From positions 222,850 through 286,849 of the forward strand of contig NZ_JH815226.1 of assembly GCF_000238095.2 (NCBI RefSeq): 64,000 nucleotides of DNA, written 5' to 3'. The stretch is from Peptoanaerobacter stomatis (lineage in GTDB: Bacteria > Bacillota > Clostridia > Peptostreptococcales > Filifactoraceae). A program made the position numbers and the translations under genes. Each line of letters starts with the position of its first letter. Position 1 is the first letter of the stretch. Shown here piece after piece: positions 1 to 9,030 of this stretch. Under the pieces are notes generated by a model. The model worked only from the letters and a program-made list of their open reading frames with translations, did no database searches and was not told where the DNA came from.

Positions 1-819
1 ACCTATATTTATTCTTCCATTTATAAGCTCAACTGTTGCAAATATCACGCCAAGTGCAGCTCCCATATATGCTATTAAATCCATAAGAGATACTGAATTA
101 AGTTGCATAACCAATACGCTCATAGTTATTTTTCTGAAGTTTTCGGCATTATCGTTCATCTTTTCCTGCTGTCTTTCATCTGCTCCATATATCTTCAGCG
201 TTGTAAGTCCTTGCAAATTTTCGTAAAAATCATCGCCGAGTTTGGTATATTTTCCCCAATATTTTGCAAATAATTTCTTAGCAAATTTTTGTACTGCAAT
301 TATAGATAAGGGAATAAGCGGTACACAAAGCATAAGCACTAATGCTGTTTTAATACTAAGCACACTTATCACAATAAATAATGTAAGTGGCGCAATAAGG
401 CTGTAAAAAAATTGCGGAAGATATCTGCTGAAATATATCTCCATTTGTTCTATACCTTCGCTGAATAATTGAGTTACTTGTGATATAGATACTTTTTGTG
501 CATAATTTGTACCAAAACTTATCATTTTTTGGTATAACTTATCTCTAAGCGTGTATTTTATCTTACCGCTTGCTAAAAAACTTTGTTTTGCAACTTTTAA
601 TCTAAAAAAATATCTTATTGCTGTTAAAATTATTATAATAGTTACATTTATGTTAACAGTTTCTATGTCTATGCTTCTGTCAACTGTTTTTTGTAATATA
701 ATCGATATGCAGTATATTGATACTATATTACATATAAGGCATATCCAATTAAAAAACACTATGTTTTTTATGTGTTTCATACCTTCCGGCGCTTCTTGAA
801 TCAACCTTTTTTTTATCAA
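1..819 (-). CDS. ABC transporter ATP-binding/permease protein, N-terminal part, cut by the window edge
   Basis: This is the first 273 codons of an exporter-type ABC protein whose remainder lies beyond the left edge. The visible part is a transmembrane domain: hydrophobic helices near residues 20-45 and 45-65, a helix pair near 130-165, and the coupling region with the motifs DFYENLQGLTTLKIYGA and NSVSLMDLIAYMGAALG. These are typical of CydC/CydD-like half transporters of Firmicutes. The nucleotide-binding domain is not in the window. The start is TTG at 819-817, chosen because AAAGGAG lies 8-9 bases upstream; an internal ATG 13 codons later is the alternative. It is last in a run of minus-strand genes dominated by haem uptake. 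Similar half transporters often sit beside haem importers in clostridia and streptococci, so a haem or porphyrin substrate is possible but is inference. Confidence 0.75.
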   Translation of the reverse strand, partial: MIKKRLIQEAPEGMKHIKNIVFFNWICLICNIVSIYCISIILQKTVDRSIDIETVNINVTIIIILTAIRYFFRLKVAKQSFLASGKIKYTLRDKLYQKMISFGTNYAQKVSISQVTQLFSEGIEQMEIYFSRYLPQFFYSLIAPLTLFIVISVLSIKTALVLMLCVPLIPLSIIAVQKFAKKLFAKYWGKYTKLGDDFYENLQGLTTLKIYGADERQQEKMNDNAENFRKITMSVLVMQLNSVSLMDLIAYMGAALGVIFATVELINGRINIG

Positions 820-1036
820 ATCCGGTTCTCCTTTATCATAATTTTTGATGTTGAAGTAATGCTAATAAATAAAGTATATTTTCATATCATTAGATAAAAA
901 TCTTTATTTTACAAGTTTTACAGACCATTAATAGTTTAAAATTCTATAAAAACATTACAGATCAATGAGTTTTTATTATATTCATCAGTATTACTTTACA
1001 TTTTAAATAAATTTTAGTATTACAATAAAAATATAA

Positions 1037-1399
1037 TTATTCCTGTGCTGTATTTACCCTAAATATAAAATAATAATAATGTGCCAATAATACCACACCC
1101 ATAAACGCTTTTAAATGAATACTTTTCGCTAAAAATATACCTATTAATAAAAGCACTGTCACCATTGCAAGAAGTGATATTTTTCTCTTTTTAGTCATAC
1201 TTTTGTTTTCTACATAACTTTCAATATACTGTTTGTATATCTTGGTATTTTTAAACCATTCATTTACTTTTGTTGAGCTTTTTGCAAAACAAACTCCTGA
1301 CAACAATAAAAACGGTGTCGTAGGCAAAAGCACAATGAATATTCCTATTATTCCAAGCGCAAGTGATATGAATCCTATTGTTAGTATTATATATTTCAT
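1037..1399 (-). CDS. DUF454 (YbaN-like) small membrane protein
   Basis: A 120-residue protein of the DUF454/YbaN family, function unknown. Residues 1-35 form one or two membrane segments containing the family motif LLPTTPFLLLSGVCFAKSS. A short basic cytoplasmic loop follows (around residues 45-75, rich in Lys) and then two more hydrophobic segments (about 75-113). The start follows a good GGAGAG site 4 bases upstream. The gene lies between the flavodoxin gene and the ABC exporter on the same strand. DUF454 genes often occur close to haem or iron uptake genes, and that is the only functional hint here. Confidence 0.8.
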   Translation of the reverse strand: MKYIILTIGFISLALGIIGIFIVLLPTTPFLLLSGVCFAKSSTKVNEWFKNTKIYKQYIESYVENKSMTKKRKISLLAMVTVLLLIGIFLAKSIHLKAFMGVVLLAHYYYFIFRVNTAQE

Positions 1400-1751
1400 A
1401 TGCTCTCCAATTCTGTATAATATATATTTATAAAAATGTATATTCTCTAAAAAAATATAATCTTAAAAGTCTACTAATATTGTTAAATTTCAACTTATCA
1501 AAACTTGTCTTAAAAGCGTATATTTACGTCATTATTCTATAATTTCGCTTATATCGTTTTAATACAGGCATTCAAGATATATTAGTCTGTCTTGTTCTGA
1601 GATTTTTACAAAATAAATTTTACTTGTCTGTATTATTTTATAAAACAAATTTTATATATTCAATACAAAAAATTAATTTTATAAAGTATATAAAAATAAT
1701 TATATACCATTCTATAAGTAAATCATATTTTATAAATATTTATTATTTTAA
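1400..1751. other. AT-rich intergenic stretch
   Basis: About 350 bases between the DUF454 gene and the flavodoxin gene, both read leftward. No open frame with a ribosome site, no strong hairpin and no recognised regulatory element was seen. It presumably holds the promoter or a degraded 3' region of the flanking genes. Confidence 0.5.
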
Positions 1752-2276
1752 TTATGATACTTTTTTTAATGCTTTAGAAAATCTTGCAATAGCATCATTC
1801 ATATCTTCTTCATTAGGTTCTCTTGATTTTTCTCCAGCGCTTATCATTTTGTTTAGTATAGGTTTAGGCAAAAATAGAGGCGGTTTTGTTTTAAGTTTTT
1901 CGAGTAATTTCGGATCTACAAGTCCGTTATAAATACCTACTTCTATAAGTTTATTTGATTTATCCGCAAGCTTGTTCATATTTTTTATAACATCCTGTCC
2001 GTGTTTTGATGACGGATCTGCACCTAAGGTTGCAAATAAAGCAATATTTTTATTCTTTATATTTTTTATAAATTTTTTTGCCGATGAGTTGGCTGTACCT
2101 TTATCTATCCAAAAACCTACAAGCAAAGTATCATAATCATCAAGTAGACTTAAATCCTTTATATTATCCATATTTTCTATGCTCAAGTCGTATTCATCTT
2201 TCAGACCTTCGTATATCCCGTAAGCCACTTTTTTTGTGTTTCCCGTTTTGCTTGAATATATTATTAAAGTTTTCAT
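1752..2276 (-). CDS. flavodoxin-fold protein
   Basis: A 174-residue FMN-dependent electron carrier of the flavodoxin superfamily. The N-terminal phosphate-binding loop of flavodoxins is visible (YSSKTGNTKKVA, residues 7-18), followed by the Asp-rich strand LLDDYDTLLVGFWIDKGTA near residues 45-63 and a later GADPSSKHG loop near 85-93. The C-terminal 40 residues are basic and carry a helix not found in short flavodoxins, which suggests the Flavodoxin_3-like group. An AGGA-type ribosome site precedes the ATG. It stands 91 bases downstream of the haem ABC ATPase gene in the same orientation. Electron supply to a haem-reducing or haem-degrading step is a reasonable guess from position only; no radical-SAM haem-opening enzyme is in the window. 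Confidence 0.8.
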   Translation of the reverse strand: MKTLIIYSSKTGNTKKVAYGIYEGLKDEYDLSIENMDNIKDLSLLDDYDTLLVGFWIDKGTANSSAKKFIKNIKNKNIALFATLGADPSSKHGQDVIKNMNKLADKSNKLIEVGIYNGLVDPKLLEKLKTKPPLFLPKPILNKMISAGEKSREPNEEDMNDAIARFSKALKKVS

Positions 2277-2367
2277 ATTTCCTCCAGAAAATAATTTTTA
2301 TATAATTAATTTTTAAAAATTAATGATTTATTTCTTATAAATTTATAATAGTATTTTTTATTCTATA

Positions 2368-3126
2368 TCACACCGCAAGTACATATTTTTGATTTTCCAA
2401 ATAACCAACTTTTAGATTTATGCCATACATATCCTGTATACTGTTTTCACATATCACTTCTTGCGGATTACCTTGGAATATTATTTTTCCTTTTTTCATT
2501 CCTATTATCTCGTCACTGTAGTGAATTGCTTGATTTATATCATGCAGTACCATAACTATTGTCATATTATAGTCTTTATTAAGAAGTTTTATCAACCTCA
2601 ATATCTCTATTTGATATTTGACATCAAGATATGTCGTAGGCTCATCCAAAAATAATATTTGCGGTTTTTGTGCCAATGCCATGGCTATCCATGCTCTTTG
2701 CCTTTGCCCTCCTGACAACTGCCCTAAATTCCTATTGCTAAGCTCTTTTAAATTAGTTACTTCCAATGCCCAATTGATTATTTCTTTGTCTTTGTCTGTT
2801 TGTGTTTGAAAATGTTTATAAAACGGTATTCTTCCATAAGAAACGAGTCTTTTTACGGGTAAATCAGCAGGAGCTGTGTTATATTGATGAACTATTGCTA
2901 CTTTCTGTGCAAATTCTTTCAACTTTATATCCTGAACATTTTTTTCTTCAAGTAGCACTTGTCCATGTCTTGCTTTTAAATTCTTTGTCAACAATTGAAA
3001 CAGCGTAGATTTTCCGCATCCGTTAGCTCCGAGAAGTGTGGTTATCTTCTTATTTTTAATTTCAAAGGAAATTCCATTTATAATATCTTCTTTATCATAT
3101 GCAAAATATAAATCATTGACTCTCAT
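2368..3126 (-). CDS. haem/siderophore ABC importer, ATP-binding protein
   Basis: ATPase of a FecE/BtuD-type importer that powers uptake of an iron complex, here most likely haem. Walker A is GANGCGKST, the Q-loop region holds HQYN, the signature is LSGGQRQRAW, Walker B is ILFLDEPTTYLD, and the H-loop is MVLHDINQA. The preferred start is the ATG at 3126, with GAGGG about 6 bases upstream; a GTG four codons earlier is possible. The reading frame overlaps the end of the permease gene by 14 bases, so the two are translationally coupled. Downstream comes the flavodoxin gene. Together with the permease and the IsdE-like lipoprotein it forms a complete importer. Confidence 0.9.
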   Translation of the reverse strand: MRVNDLYFAYDKEDIINGISFEIKNKKITTLLGANGCGKSTLFQLLTKNLKARHGQVLLEEKNVQDIKLKEFAQKVAIVHQYNTAPADLPVKRLVSYGRIPFYKHFQTQTDKDKEIINWALEVTNLKELSNRNLGQLSGGQRQRAWIAMALAQKPQILFLDEPTTYLDVKYQIEILRLIKLLNKDYNMTIVMVLHDINQAIHYSDEIIGMKKGKIIFQGNPQEVICENSIQDMYGINLKVGYLENQKYVLAV

Positions 3127-4099
3127 ATGTGCCCTCACTTTTTCTAAGCAAGATTATGAAAAAAGGTCCCCCGAATACTGACATAAATACTCCTATCGGT
3201 ATTTCAAAAGGCATTATTATCATTCTGCCGACTGTATCTGCAAGCAACATCACAAATGCACCTAATATCATAGAGTAAGGTATTAATACTCTATTGTCGT
3301 TACCTACCAACATTCTTGACATATGTGGCACAATAAGTCCTATAAATCCTATCACTCCAACTACGGCAGTTGATATTCCTATAAGCAATAAAGATATTGC
3401 CGATATATATACTCTCAATCTGTTTACATTTATCCCCAAACTTTTTATAGTTTTATCCTCTAAAGCTAACAGGTTGCAACGACCTGAAAATATTAACGCG
3501 AGCAACATACCGATACTTATATAAGTTGACAATAATGATACGTCTTTCCAAGTTTTTTGAGCTATATTCGCATTTACTATGGCGGTAACCGAATTTTGGC
3601 TGCCTCCGCTCATAGCGTTTATAGCATTTAAAAGCCCTACAAATACTGCATTTACAGCCACACCTACAAGTATTACTCTAAGCGGTTTAAGTCCATCTTT
3701 CCAAGAAAGTGTATAAACTAAAATACAAGCCAGCACTCCACCTATAAAGGCAAAAAGCGGAGATAAAAAATAAAGCTTAGGAAACATAAACGTAACAATC
3801 ATAGATATAAAACTTGCACCTGATGATATTCCTATAGTACCGGGATCTGCAAGCGGATTTTTCATAACCGCCTGAAACATAACTCCAGACACTGACAGCC
3901 CCGCTCCTGCAAGTATAGCTACCAATATTCTCGGAAATCTCAAATCATATATTGTAGCGAATTCTTCATCATATTTTATAAATAATCCGTTAAAAATTTG
4001 TGTATAAGTAAGGTTTATACTTCCGCTTCTTATTGCAACAAATAATAAAATTATTAGTAAAATTATGAGAAAAATAAAAGCAAAAATCTTTTTAATCAC
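3113..4099 (-). CDS. isdF: haem/iron-complex ABC importer permease (FecCD family)
   Basis: A 328-residue polytopic permease of the BtuC/FecCD family with about ten hydrophobic helices. Family hallmarks include LRFPRILVAILAGAGLSVSG near residues 50-70, the motif NPLADPGTIGISSGA near 85-100 and GFIGLIVPHMSRMLVG near 250-265, which contacts the ATPase. The start is GTG at 4099, preceded by GAGG at a normal distance. The gene begins 11 bases after the stop of the lipoprotein gene and ends overlapping the ATPase gene, so it sits mid-operon. The symbol is transferred from the IsdE-like partner; the permease alone would not separate haem from ferric-siderophore transport. Confidence 0.85.
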   Translation of the reverse strand: MIKKIFAFIFLIILLIILLFVAIRSGSINLTYTQIFNGLFIKYDEEFATIYDLRFPRILVAILAGAGLSVSGVMFQAVMKNPLADPGTIGISSGASFISMIVTFMFPKLYFLSPLFAFIGGVLACILVYTLSWKDGLKPLRVILVGVAVNAVFVGLLNAINAMSGGSQNSVTAIVNANIAQKTWKDVSLLSTYISIGMLLALIFSGRCNLLALEDKTIKSLGINVNRLRVYISAISLLLIGISTAVVGVIGFIGLIVPHMSRMLVGNDNRVLIPYSMILGAFVMLLADTVGRMIIMPFEIPIGVFMSVFGGPFFIILLRKSEGTYESQ

Positions 4100-4110
4100 A
4101 CAACACCTCT

Positions 4111-4983
4111 TTATTTTTCATAAAAAATCTCATCTAATATCTTTAATCCCTCTTTGTATCCCATTGTTGCCGACATACCGAAATACTTATTATCCAAATT
4201 ATACACTCTGCCATTTTTTACAGCGTCAAAGTGTTTCCATATATCATTTGTTTTAAATTCTTCATCAAATTCATCCATAATTTCTTCAGACATTGTATGT
4301 GAAGTCCTAAGTATTACATCCGGCTGCATTTTTACAAGTTCTTCCGTATTTATCGGCAAAAATTCCTCAACGTCATCCTCAAAAATATTTATTCCACCAG
4401 CAAGCTCCACCATATTGCCTACATAAGAATTATTCGTAGCAATTACATATGAACCCGGCAAACCCATAAGTACAAGGACTTTTGGTTTTTCTTTATCTTT
4501 TCTCTTCTCTTGATAATCTTTAAGCAAGTTTTCATACTCACTTCTCAATTTTTTTGCTTCTTCTTCTTTCCCATATTCTTTCGCCACTTCGTCTATTGAA
4601 TCATACATAGCTTTGACACTTGACATATCCAAAAATTTATATGGCAGTTTTGCTTCTTTATATTGTTCCTCCAAAAAACTTTGTAAAGATGTAGGACTAA
4701 GCACTTGTGTAGGTTTAAGAGAACGCATTATTTCCATATCAGGTCCCATAGGCATACCTACACGAGTTACACTTTCATATCTTTCCGGAATTTTAAACGA
4801 CTTCGTATCGCATATACCTACCAAATCCAATCCCAACAAATCTGTAATCTGGGATATAGCAACCGATGTAGCTATTATCCTTGTTCCAGTCTCTGATTGG
4901 CTTTGTGGTTTTTGGTGCTGATCTACACAACCGGTCATAATCATACATATAAGTACAATCATTCCTATAAGTCTTTTTCTCAT
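4111..4983 (-). CDS. isdE: IsdE-like haem-binding lipoprotein
   Basis: Extracytoplasmic haem receptor of the ABC importer. Residues 1-19 form a lipoprotein signal ending in MTGC (acylated Cys19). The mature part is a two-lobe receptor with a helical backbone. It follows Staphylococcus IsdE closely in family motifs: a GMPMGPD segment at residues 76-82, VLVLMGLPGSYVIAT near 169-183, and RTSHTMSEE at 226-234. IsdE binds haem through Met78 and His229; the matching residues here are Met79 (or Met77) and His229, so both axial ligands appear to be kept. Length (290 residues) is normal for the family. Permease and ATPase follow within a few bases. The upstream Shp-like and SLH-NEAT genes are the likely haem donors. 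Confidence 0.9.
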   Translation of the reverse strand: MRKRLIGMIVLICMIMTGCVDQHQKPQSQSETGTRIIATSVAISQITDLLGLDLVGICDTKSFKIPERYESVTRVGMPMGPDMEIMRSLKPTQVLSPTSLQSFLEEQYKEAKLPYKFLDMSSVKAMYDSIDEVAKEYGKEEEAKKLRSEYENLLKDYQEKRKDKEKPKVLVLMGLPGSYVIATNNSYVGNMVELAGGINIFEDDVEEFLPINTEELVKMQPDVILRTSHTMSEEIMDEFDEEFKTNDIWKHFDAVKNGRVYNLDNKYFGMSATMGYKEGLKILDEIFYEK

Positions 4984-5344
4984 AGTTTCCCTTTCTATTA
5001 AATTCTCTTATATACTATAATGCTACATTTTATTTAAACTAATATATACTAAAATTGTTTTAAGAATAAAATTATTCATTCTTTTATAAATGTCTACAAA
5101 AAAACATTTTATAAAAAAGTATCTCAAGTAAAATATATTTAAACATTATATTAAAAAATATCTATATTTAATCAAATACTTGTATAACCATACTTTAAAT
5201 CTACAATATATTCCAGATAATAAGATAAGTAAAATCTAATTTATAAAAATCCGTATATCTGAAGTTTAATAATCTTTTATGTATTCACAAAAATATACTC
5301 TTCTAAATTATACTTAAAATAAAGAAGAGCATCTTTCATGTCAA
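4984..5344. other. intergenic stretch upstream of the haem importer
   Basis: About 360 bases of AT-rich DNA between the Shp-like gene and isdE. It should contain the promoter of the importer genes, but no unambiguous -35/-10 pair or Fur-type operator stands out. A weak inverted repeat (a CTCTTC-type arm near 5299 and its GAAGAG partner near 5323) close to the Shp stop codon may be a terminator. Confidence 0.4.
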
Positions 5345-5923
5345 TTATTCTTCATTAGTAGAAGGTGCTTTTGTAGTCATCTTCTGTGAATTAAACTCTT
5401 TTGCTCCTTCTTTTGCGTCTTTACTGCTCATTTGTGCAAAAAATGTTATATCTCTGCCCATAGGTTCTACATAGGCTGATATTTTTATATATGCTTCATT
5501 TGTAGGCACTTCAAATTTTATATCTTTTGTCTTTTTCTTTTTATCTTCTTTTACTACCTTAAATTTCACTTCTTTATATTTATCATCTTTTACATTTTTT
5601 ACTGATATTTTGTAGTCTTTAGAAACATCTGTAAGTCCTATCTTTATAGTTAAAGACTTTGTTTTTCCGGTATTGTCCAAAAGAGCATATTTACCTAATA
5701 TAGATCTGCTCATTCCATCTCCGATAGCTTTTTTACTCTTATACTTAGGCTGACCTTCTTTTATCTTCAAATCCTCCAACTCTTTAGTTATCGGATTTTC
5801 ATATTGAGCAGTATTCTTTATAGAATATACTTTATTCCCTAAATCTTGAGCATTTATATTTGACACAAAAATTGTAAAAATAAAACTTAAAGCTATAATG
5901 CTTGACAATATTTTTTTTAACAT
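5345..5923 (-). CDS. secreted Shp/NEAT-like haem-binding protein
   Basis: A 192-residue exported protein with a signal peptide (about residues 1-25, cleavage near NINA/QD) and one beta-rich haem-binding domain. The domain matches the streptococcal Shp type. GDGMSRSILGKYAL places Met71 and YVEPMGRDITFF places Met155 where Shp uses a bis-methionine pair (Met66 and Met153) to hold haem. Unlike Shp it has no hydrophobic C-terminal anchor or sorting signal; the tail is short, charged and Thr/Ser rich, so it may be released or held by partners. It lies between the SLH-NEAT gene and isdE on the same strand. The inferred role is to pass haem from the S-layer protein to the membrane receptor. Confidence 0.75.
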   Translation of the reverse strand: MLKKILSSIIALSFIFTIFVSNINAQDLGNKVYSIKNTAQYENPITKELEDLKIKEGQPKYKSKKAIGDGMSRSILGKYALLDNTGKTKSLTIKIGLTDVSKDYKISVKNVKDDKYKEVKFKVVKEDKKKKTKDIKFEVPTNEAYIKISAYVEPMGRDITFFAQMSSKDAKEGAKEFNSQKMTTKAPSTNEE

Positions 5924-6053
5924 AATCTTTCTCCTTTTCTTATATTATATAAATAGTACAAACTCTAAATATCAATATAAAAAACTATAATAAAATCTAA
6001 AAAATAAACTTTTATACTTCAAGCTCATTAATTATTACTTTTATTTTTAATAT

Positions 6054-7295
6054 TTATTTTTCAAGTGAACTCCAATCCAATTTTATTGCAGCATCCGGTT
6101 TCATCCCTCCTAAAGAGTTCATAACATCTACTTCTATCCTAATATATGCAAAATCTGCACCAATTTCCACCGGAAATGCTACTGTCTTCGGATAACTTTT
6201 GATATCTTCCGTATCAAACGCTTTATCTTTATACTTATCTATAATTTCAACAGTTTTTAAATTATCTATTTTTTTATCAGTCAAAGACTTATGATAATCT
6301 TCTTTACTGCCGTAATACCAAGCGTTTTGCAAATGTCCTTTTTGCTCTCCAAAACTTTTTAATGCCATAGGCTTTGTAACCAAATACAATTTAGCTTTAC
6401 CATTTTCAACTTTTAACATCGCCTTATGCTCTATAGATTCATTTGCCATAGACAATTCGCTTGGAGTATCCTGTCCTTCCGCTTTTAACATTTCTACAGA
6501 AAGTTTATATTCTCCGTCTTTTAAATTTTTATAATCTACTTTTTCAGTCTCTTTTTTGTCTTCTTTTTCAAGAGTTTTCTCTTCCTGTTTATCTTTTGTT
6601 ATATTATCTTGAACCGTTTCCTGTTCTTTAAGATCATTTATAGCACTAACTATATTGGAATAAGCCCAGTGGTTCGCATTTACATCTTTTGGCATAACCA
6701 GTTTGCTGTTCATTTTCTTTAATTCTTCTATTGCTTCAGGTCTACCCAACACATCATTTAATATGCTTGCTATCTCTGCTCTTGATACTTTTTTGTCAGG
6801 TTTGAATGTACCGTCCGGATATCCTGACATATATCCGTTTGAAACCATTATTTCTATGTATTCTTTATATTCATTTTTTTCAATGTCTGAAAACTTTTTA
6901 CTTACTCCATCTTCTTTTGTAAGATGATATGCTTTAACTATTACACTACAAAGCTCAGCTCTGCTCATATCGTCTTTTACGCTGTATTTTCCACCATTAT
7001 CAGAACTTAATATATTTTTAGTTCTAAGATAGTTTACACTGTCATATGCCCAATTCCCTTTTTTCACATCTGTAAACTCTAAACTTTGATCTATTTCTTC
7101 ATCATCTCTTATAAGATTTGAAATCATAACAGCTACCTCTGCTCTTGTAACCACACTTGCCGGTTTAAAACTACCATCAGGATAGCCTTTCATATACGCT
7201 TTATATGTATCAGATGCAAATACACTCCTTTGCAATCCTAAGCTCATTATCAATGAAAGTGTCAATGCCAATTTTCTTCTTGTGCTTCTTTTCAT
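6054..7295 (-). CDS. S-layer-anchored NEAT haem-binding surface protein
   Basis: A 413-residue surface protein. Residues 1-28 are a signal peptide. SLH repeats follow at roughly 30-65 (starting directly after the signal and short at its front), 74-125 and 135-184, each with the GYPDGSFKP or SRAE-type signatures that bind pyruvylated wall polymer; a partial fourth segment (VNANHWAY) is near 205-220. After a charged Lys/Glu linker (230-255), residues 255-410 form a NEAT-type domain with the SMANESIEHKAMLKV strand, the FPVEI strand and the end IKLDWSSL. Domain order is like Bacillus anthracis BslK, an S-layer haem carrier. The inferred role is first capture of haem at the cell surface for the Shp-like protein and importer downstream. 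Confidence 0.8.
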   Translation of the reverse strand: MKRSTRRKLALTLSLIMSLGLQRSVFASDTYKAYMKGYPDGSFKPASVVTRAEVAVMISNLIRDDEEIDQSLEFTDVKKGNWAYDSVNYLRTKNILSSDNGGKYSVKDDMSRAELCSVIVKAYHLTKEDGVSKKFSDIEKNEYKEYIEIMVSNGYMSGYPDGTFKPDKKVSRAEIASILNDVLGRPEAIEELKKMNSKLVMPKDVNANHWAYSNIVSAINDLKEQETVQDNITKDKQEEKTLEKEDKKETEKVDYKNLKDGEYKLSVEMLKAEGQDTPSELSMANESIEHKAMLKVENGKAKLYLVTKPMALKSFGEQKGHLQNAWYYGSKEDYHKSLTDKKIDNLKTVEIIDKYKDKAFDTEDIKSYPKTVAFPVEIGADFAYIRIEVDVMNSLGGMKPDAAIKLDWSSLEK

Positions 7296-7391
7296 AAAAC
7301 TCCTCCAATTTATAGCAAGTAACTTGCATAATATTTATAAAATAAAAATTTTATTACCCTTCTATAAATAATATTATTATGTAAATTTAAA

Positions 7392-7413
7392 AATGATATC
7401 TTTCAATATCATT
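7392..7413. promoter_or_regulatory. possible operator (inverted repeat) upstream of SLH-NEAT gene
   Basis: A perfect 8-base inverted repeat, AATGATAT and ATATCATT, with a 6-base spacer, lies about 100 bases ahead of the SLH-NEAT start codon. The half-sites resemble the ATGATA cores of Fur-family boxes, which fits iron or haem control. No second copy was found before the Shp-like gene or isdE. Confidence 0.35.
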
Positions 7414-7700
7414 ATTTATTCTCCTGTTTAATTTTATATCAGATACTATAAATTGTCAATTGGCATTTTATATCTAAATATTGAGATTATCAAATATATA
7501 ATGCCTTAAAGTGAAAATTTACAACATATAATAACAATTATTATATAAATATTTATAAAAAATCATCAAGAGATTACAAAACAAAAAATATTCAGCATTA
7601 TAGGTTACGCTCTTATTTATATTTATATTTACATTGACACTCACATATTTTAACAATCAATTACATTTCAAATAAAACAATAGAACATTTTAACAATTTA

Positions 7701-7709
7701 TGGTATAAT
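7701..7709 (+). promoter_or_regulatory. extended -10 promoter of tyrS
   Basis: The sequence TGGTATAAT is a consensus -10 with the TGn extension. It stands 37 bases before the tyrS ATG. The -35 region is weak, as usual for extended -10 promoters. Confidence 0.6.
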
Positions 7710-7746
7710 TCTAAACAATAATTTAAAATTAAAAGGGGTAATTGAA

Positions 7747-8973
7747 ATGGCAAATGTATTTGATACTCTAAAAGAACGAGGTTTTATAGCTCAAACATCG
7801 CATGAAGATGAATTAAGAGAGTTATTTGCAAATGAACGTGTAACATTTTATACAGGATATGATGCAACAGCCGATTCCTTACATGTAGGACATTTTTTAC
7901 AAGCCATAGCTATGAGACATATGCAGCTTGCCGGTCACAGGCCTATAGTTTTATTAGGTGGTGGAACTACTATGGTAGGAGATCCATCCGGCAGAACGGA
8001 CATGCGTAAAATGCTTTCAGAAGATGACATCAATCATAATGCCGAAAAATTTAAAGAGCAACTGTCCAGATTTATAGATTTCAGTGAAGACAAGGCCATA
8101 TTGGAAAACAATGCAAACTGGCTTATGAAACTGCAATATATACCTTTTTTAAGGGAAGTCGGATCAGAATTTTCTGTAAACAGAATGTTAACCGCAGAAT
8201 GTTTTAAAAGCAGAATGGAAAAAGGTCTTTCATTTTTGGAATTTAACTATATGATTATGCAAGCTTATGATTTTTACAAACTGAATCAATTATATGATTG
8301 TAAAGTTCAATGCGGTGGAGATGACCAATGGTCCAATATACTCGCAGGTGCAGATTTGGTTAGAAGAAAATCTCAAAATAAAGCATACGCTTTAACATTT
8401 AATCTGCTTACTACATCAGATGGCAAAAAAATGGGTAAAACAATGTCAGGCGCATTATGGCTTGATAAAGATAAAACTTCACCTTATGAATTTTTCCAAT
8501 ATTGGAGAAATATTGAAGATGCATCAGTAGAAAAATGTTTAGGCCTGCTTACTTTTTTACCTATGGATGAAGTCAGAAGACTTGGTAGTTTGGAAGGCAA
8601 CAAAATAAATGAGGCAAAAGAAGTTTTAGCATACGAAACTACAAAACTTGTCCATGGAAAAGAAGAAGCTGATAAAGCTTTAGAGGCTGCAAGAGCTATA
8701 TTTTCATCAAACAGTGTATCACAAAACGCTCCTACAACTCTTGTTGACAAAGACAAACTTGATAATGGCATAGATATATTGGAATTATTAAAAATGACTT
8801 CATTAGCACCTTCATCTTCCGAAGCAAGAAGACTTATAGAACAAGGCGGTATAGTCGTAAATGATAAAAAAGTCACAAGCAAAGATTTCAAAGTCAATTC
8901 ATCTATGTTAAAAAATGATGTAATAATGATAAAAAAAGGCAAAAAAACTTTCCATCAAGTAAAAGTTAAATAA
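7747..8973 (+). CDS. tyrS: tyrosyl-tRNA synthetase
   Basis: Class I aminoacyl-tRNA synthetase (408 residues) charging tRNA-Tyr in the cytosol. The HIGH motif is HVGH (residues 46-49) within a tyrosine/ATP pocket that includes YTGYDAT and [10 protein letters not shown]. The KMSKS equivalent is KKMGKT near residue 228-233, and the C-terminal S4 RNA-binding domain spans about 345-405 ([13 protein letters not shown]). All expected regions are present and the length is normal. The ATG follows AAGGGG. The gene is monocistronic here because an insertion sequence begins about 60 bases after its stop. No T-box is present, so tRNA-sensing control by that route is not evident. Confidence 0.96.
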   Translation: MANVFDTLKERGFIAQTSHEDELRELFANERVTFYTGYDATADSLHVGHFLQAIAMRHMQLAGHRPIVLLGGGTTMVGDPSGRTDMRKMLSEDDINHNAEKFKEQLSRFIDFSEDKAILENNANWLMKLQYIPFLREVGSEFSVNRMLTAECFKSRMEKGLSFLEFNYMIMQAYDFYKLNQLYDCKVQCGGDDQWSNILAGADLVRRKSQNKAYALTFNLLTTSDGKKMGKTMSGALWLDKDKTSPYEFFQYWRNIEDASVEKCLGLLTFLPMDEVRRLGSLEGNKINEAKEVLAYETTKLVHGKEEADKALEAARAIFSSNSVSQNAPTTLVDKDKLDNGIDILELLKMTSLAPSSSEARRLIEQGGIVVNDKKVTSKDFKVNSSMLKNDVIMIKKGKKTFHQVKVK

Positions 8974-9004
8974 TTAAAGCCTATATTAATCTAATTTTAT
9001 GTAA

Positions 9005-9030
9005 AATCACTGAAACAAAACTTTTAATTT
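9005..9030 (+). repeat. left copy of 26-bp direct repeat flanking the insertion sequence
   Basis: A 26-base sequence beginning AATCACTGAAAC and ending TTTTAATTT occurs here and again, identically, at 10193-10218, exactly bracketing the transposase element. It is best read as a target-site duplication, far longer than the few bases most insertion sequences make. Confidence 0.8.

Larger units (their letters stand above)
7296..7746. other. divergent intergenic region between SLH-NEAT gene and tyrS
   Basis: About 450 bases separating two divergent genes. It holds an inverted repeat on the NEAT side (7392-7413) and an extended -10 promoter on the tyrS side (7701-7709), both listed separately. No T-box leader precedes tyrS: the AGTA, GAGAG and GTGGTACCGC elements are all missing, which is unusual for a Firmicute tyrosyl-tRNA synthetase gene. 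Confidence 0.5.

Noticed and set aside
551-799. Plus-strand 82-codon frame near the left edge
   Set aside because: The opposite strand encodes an intact ABC transporter membrane domain through this stretch.
5280-5345. Terminator after the Shp-like gene
   Set aside because: Only a seven-base stem with a long loop and no clean T run; kept as a remark rather than a feature.
7500-7746. T-box leader upstream of tyrS
   Set aside because: No GAGAG bulge, specifier context or GTGGTACCGC core; only a promoter.
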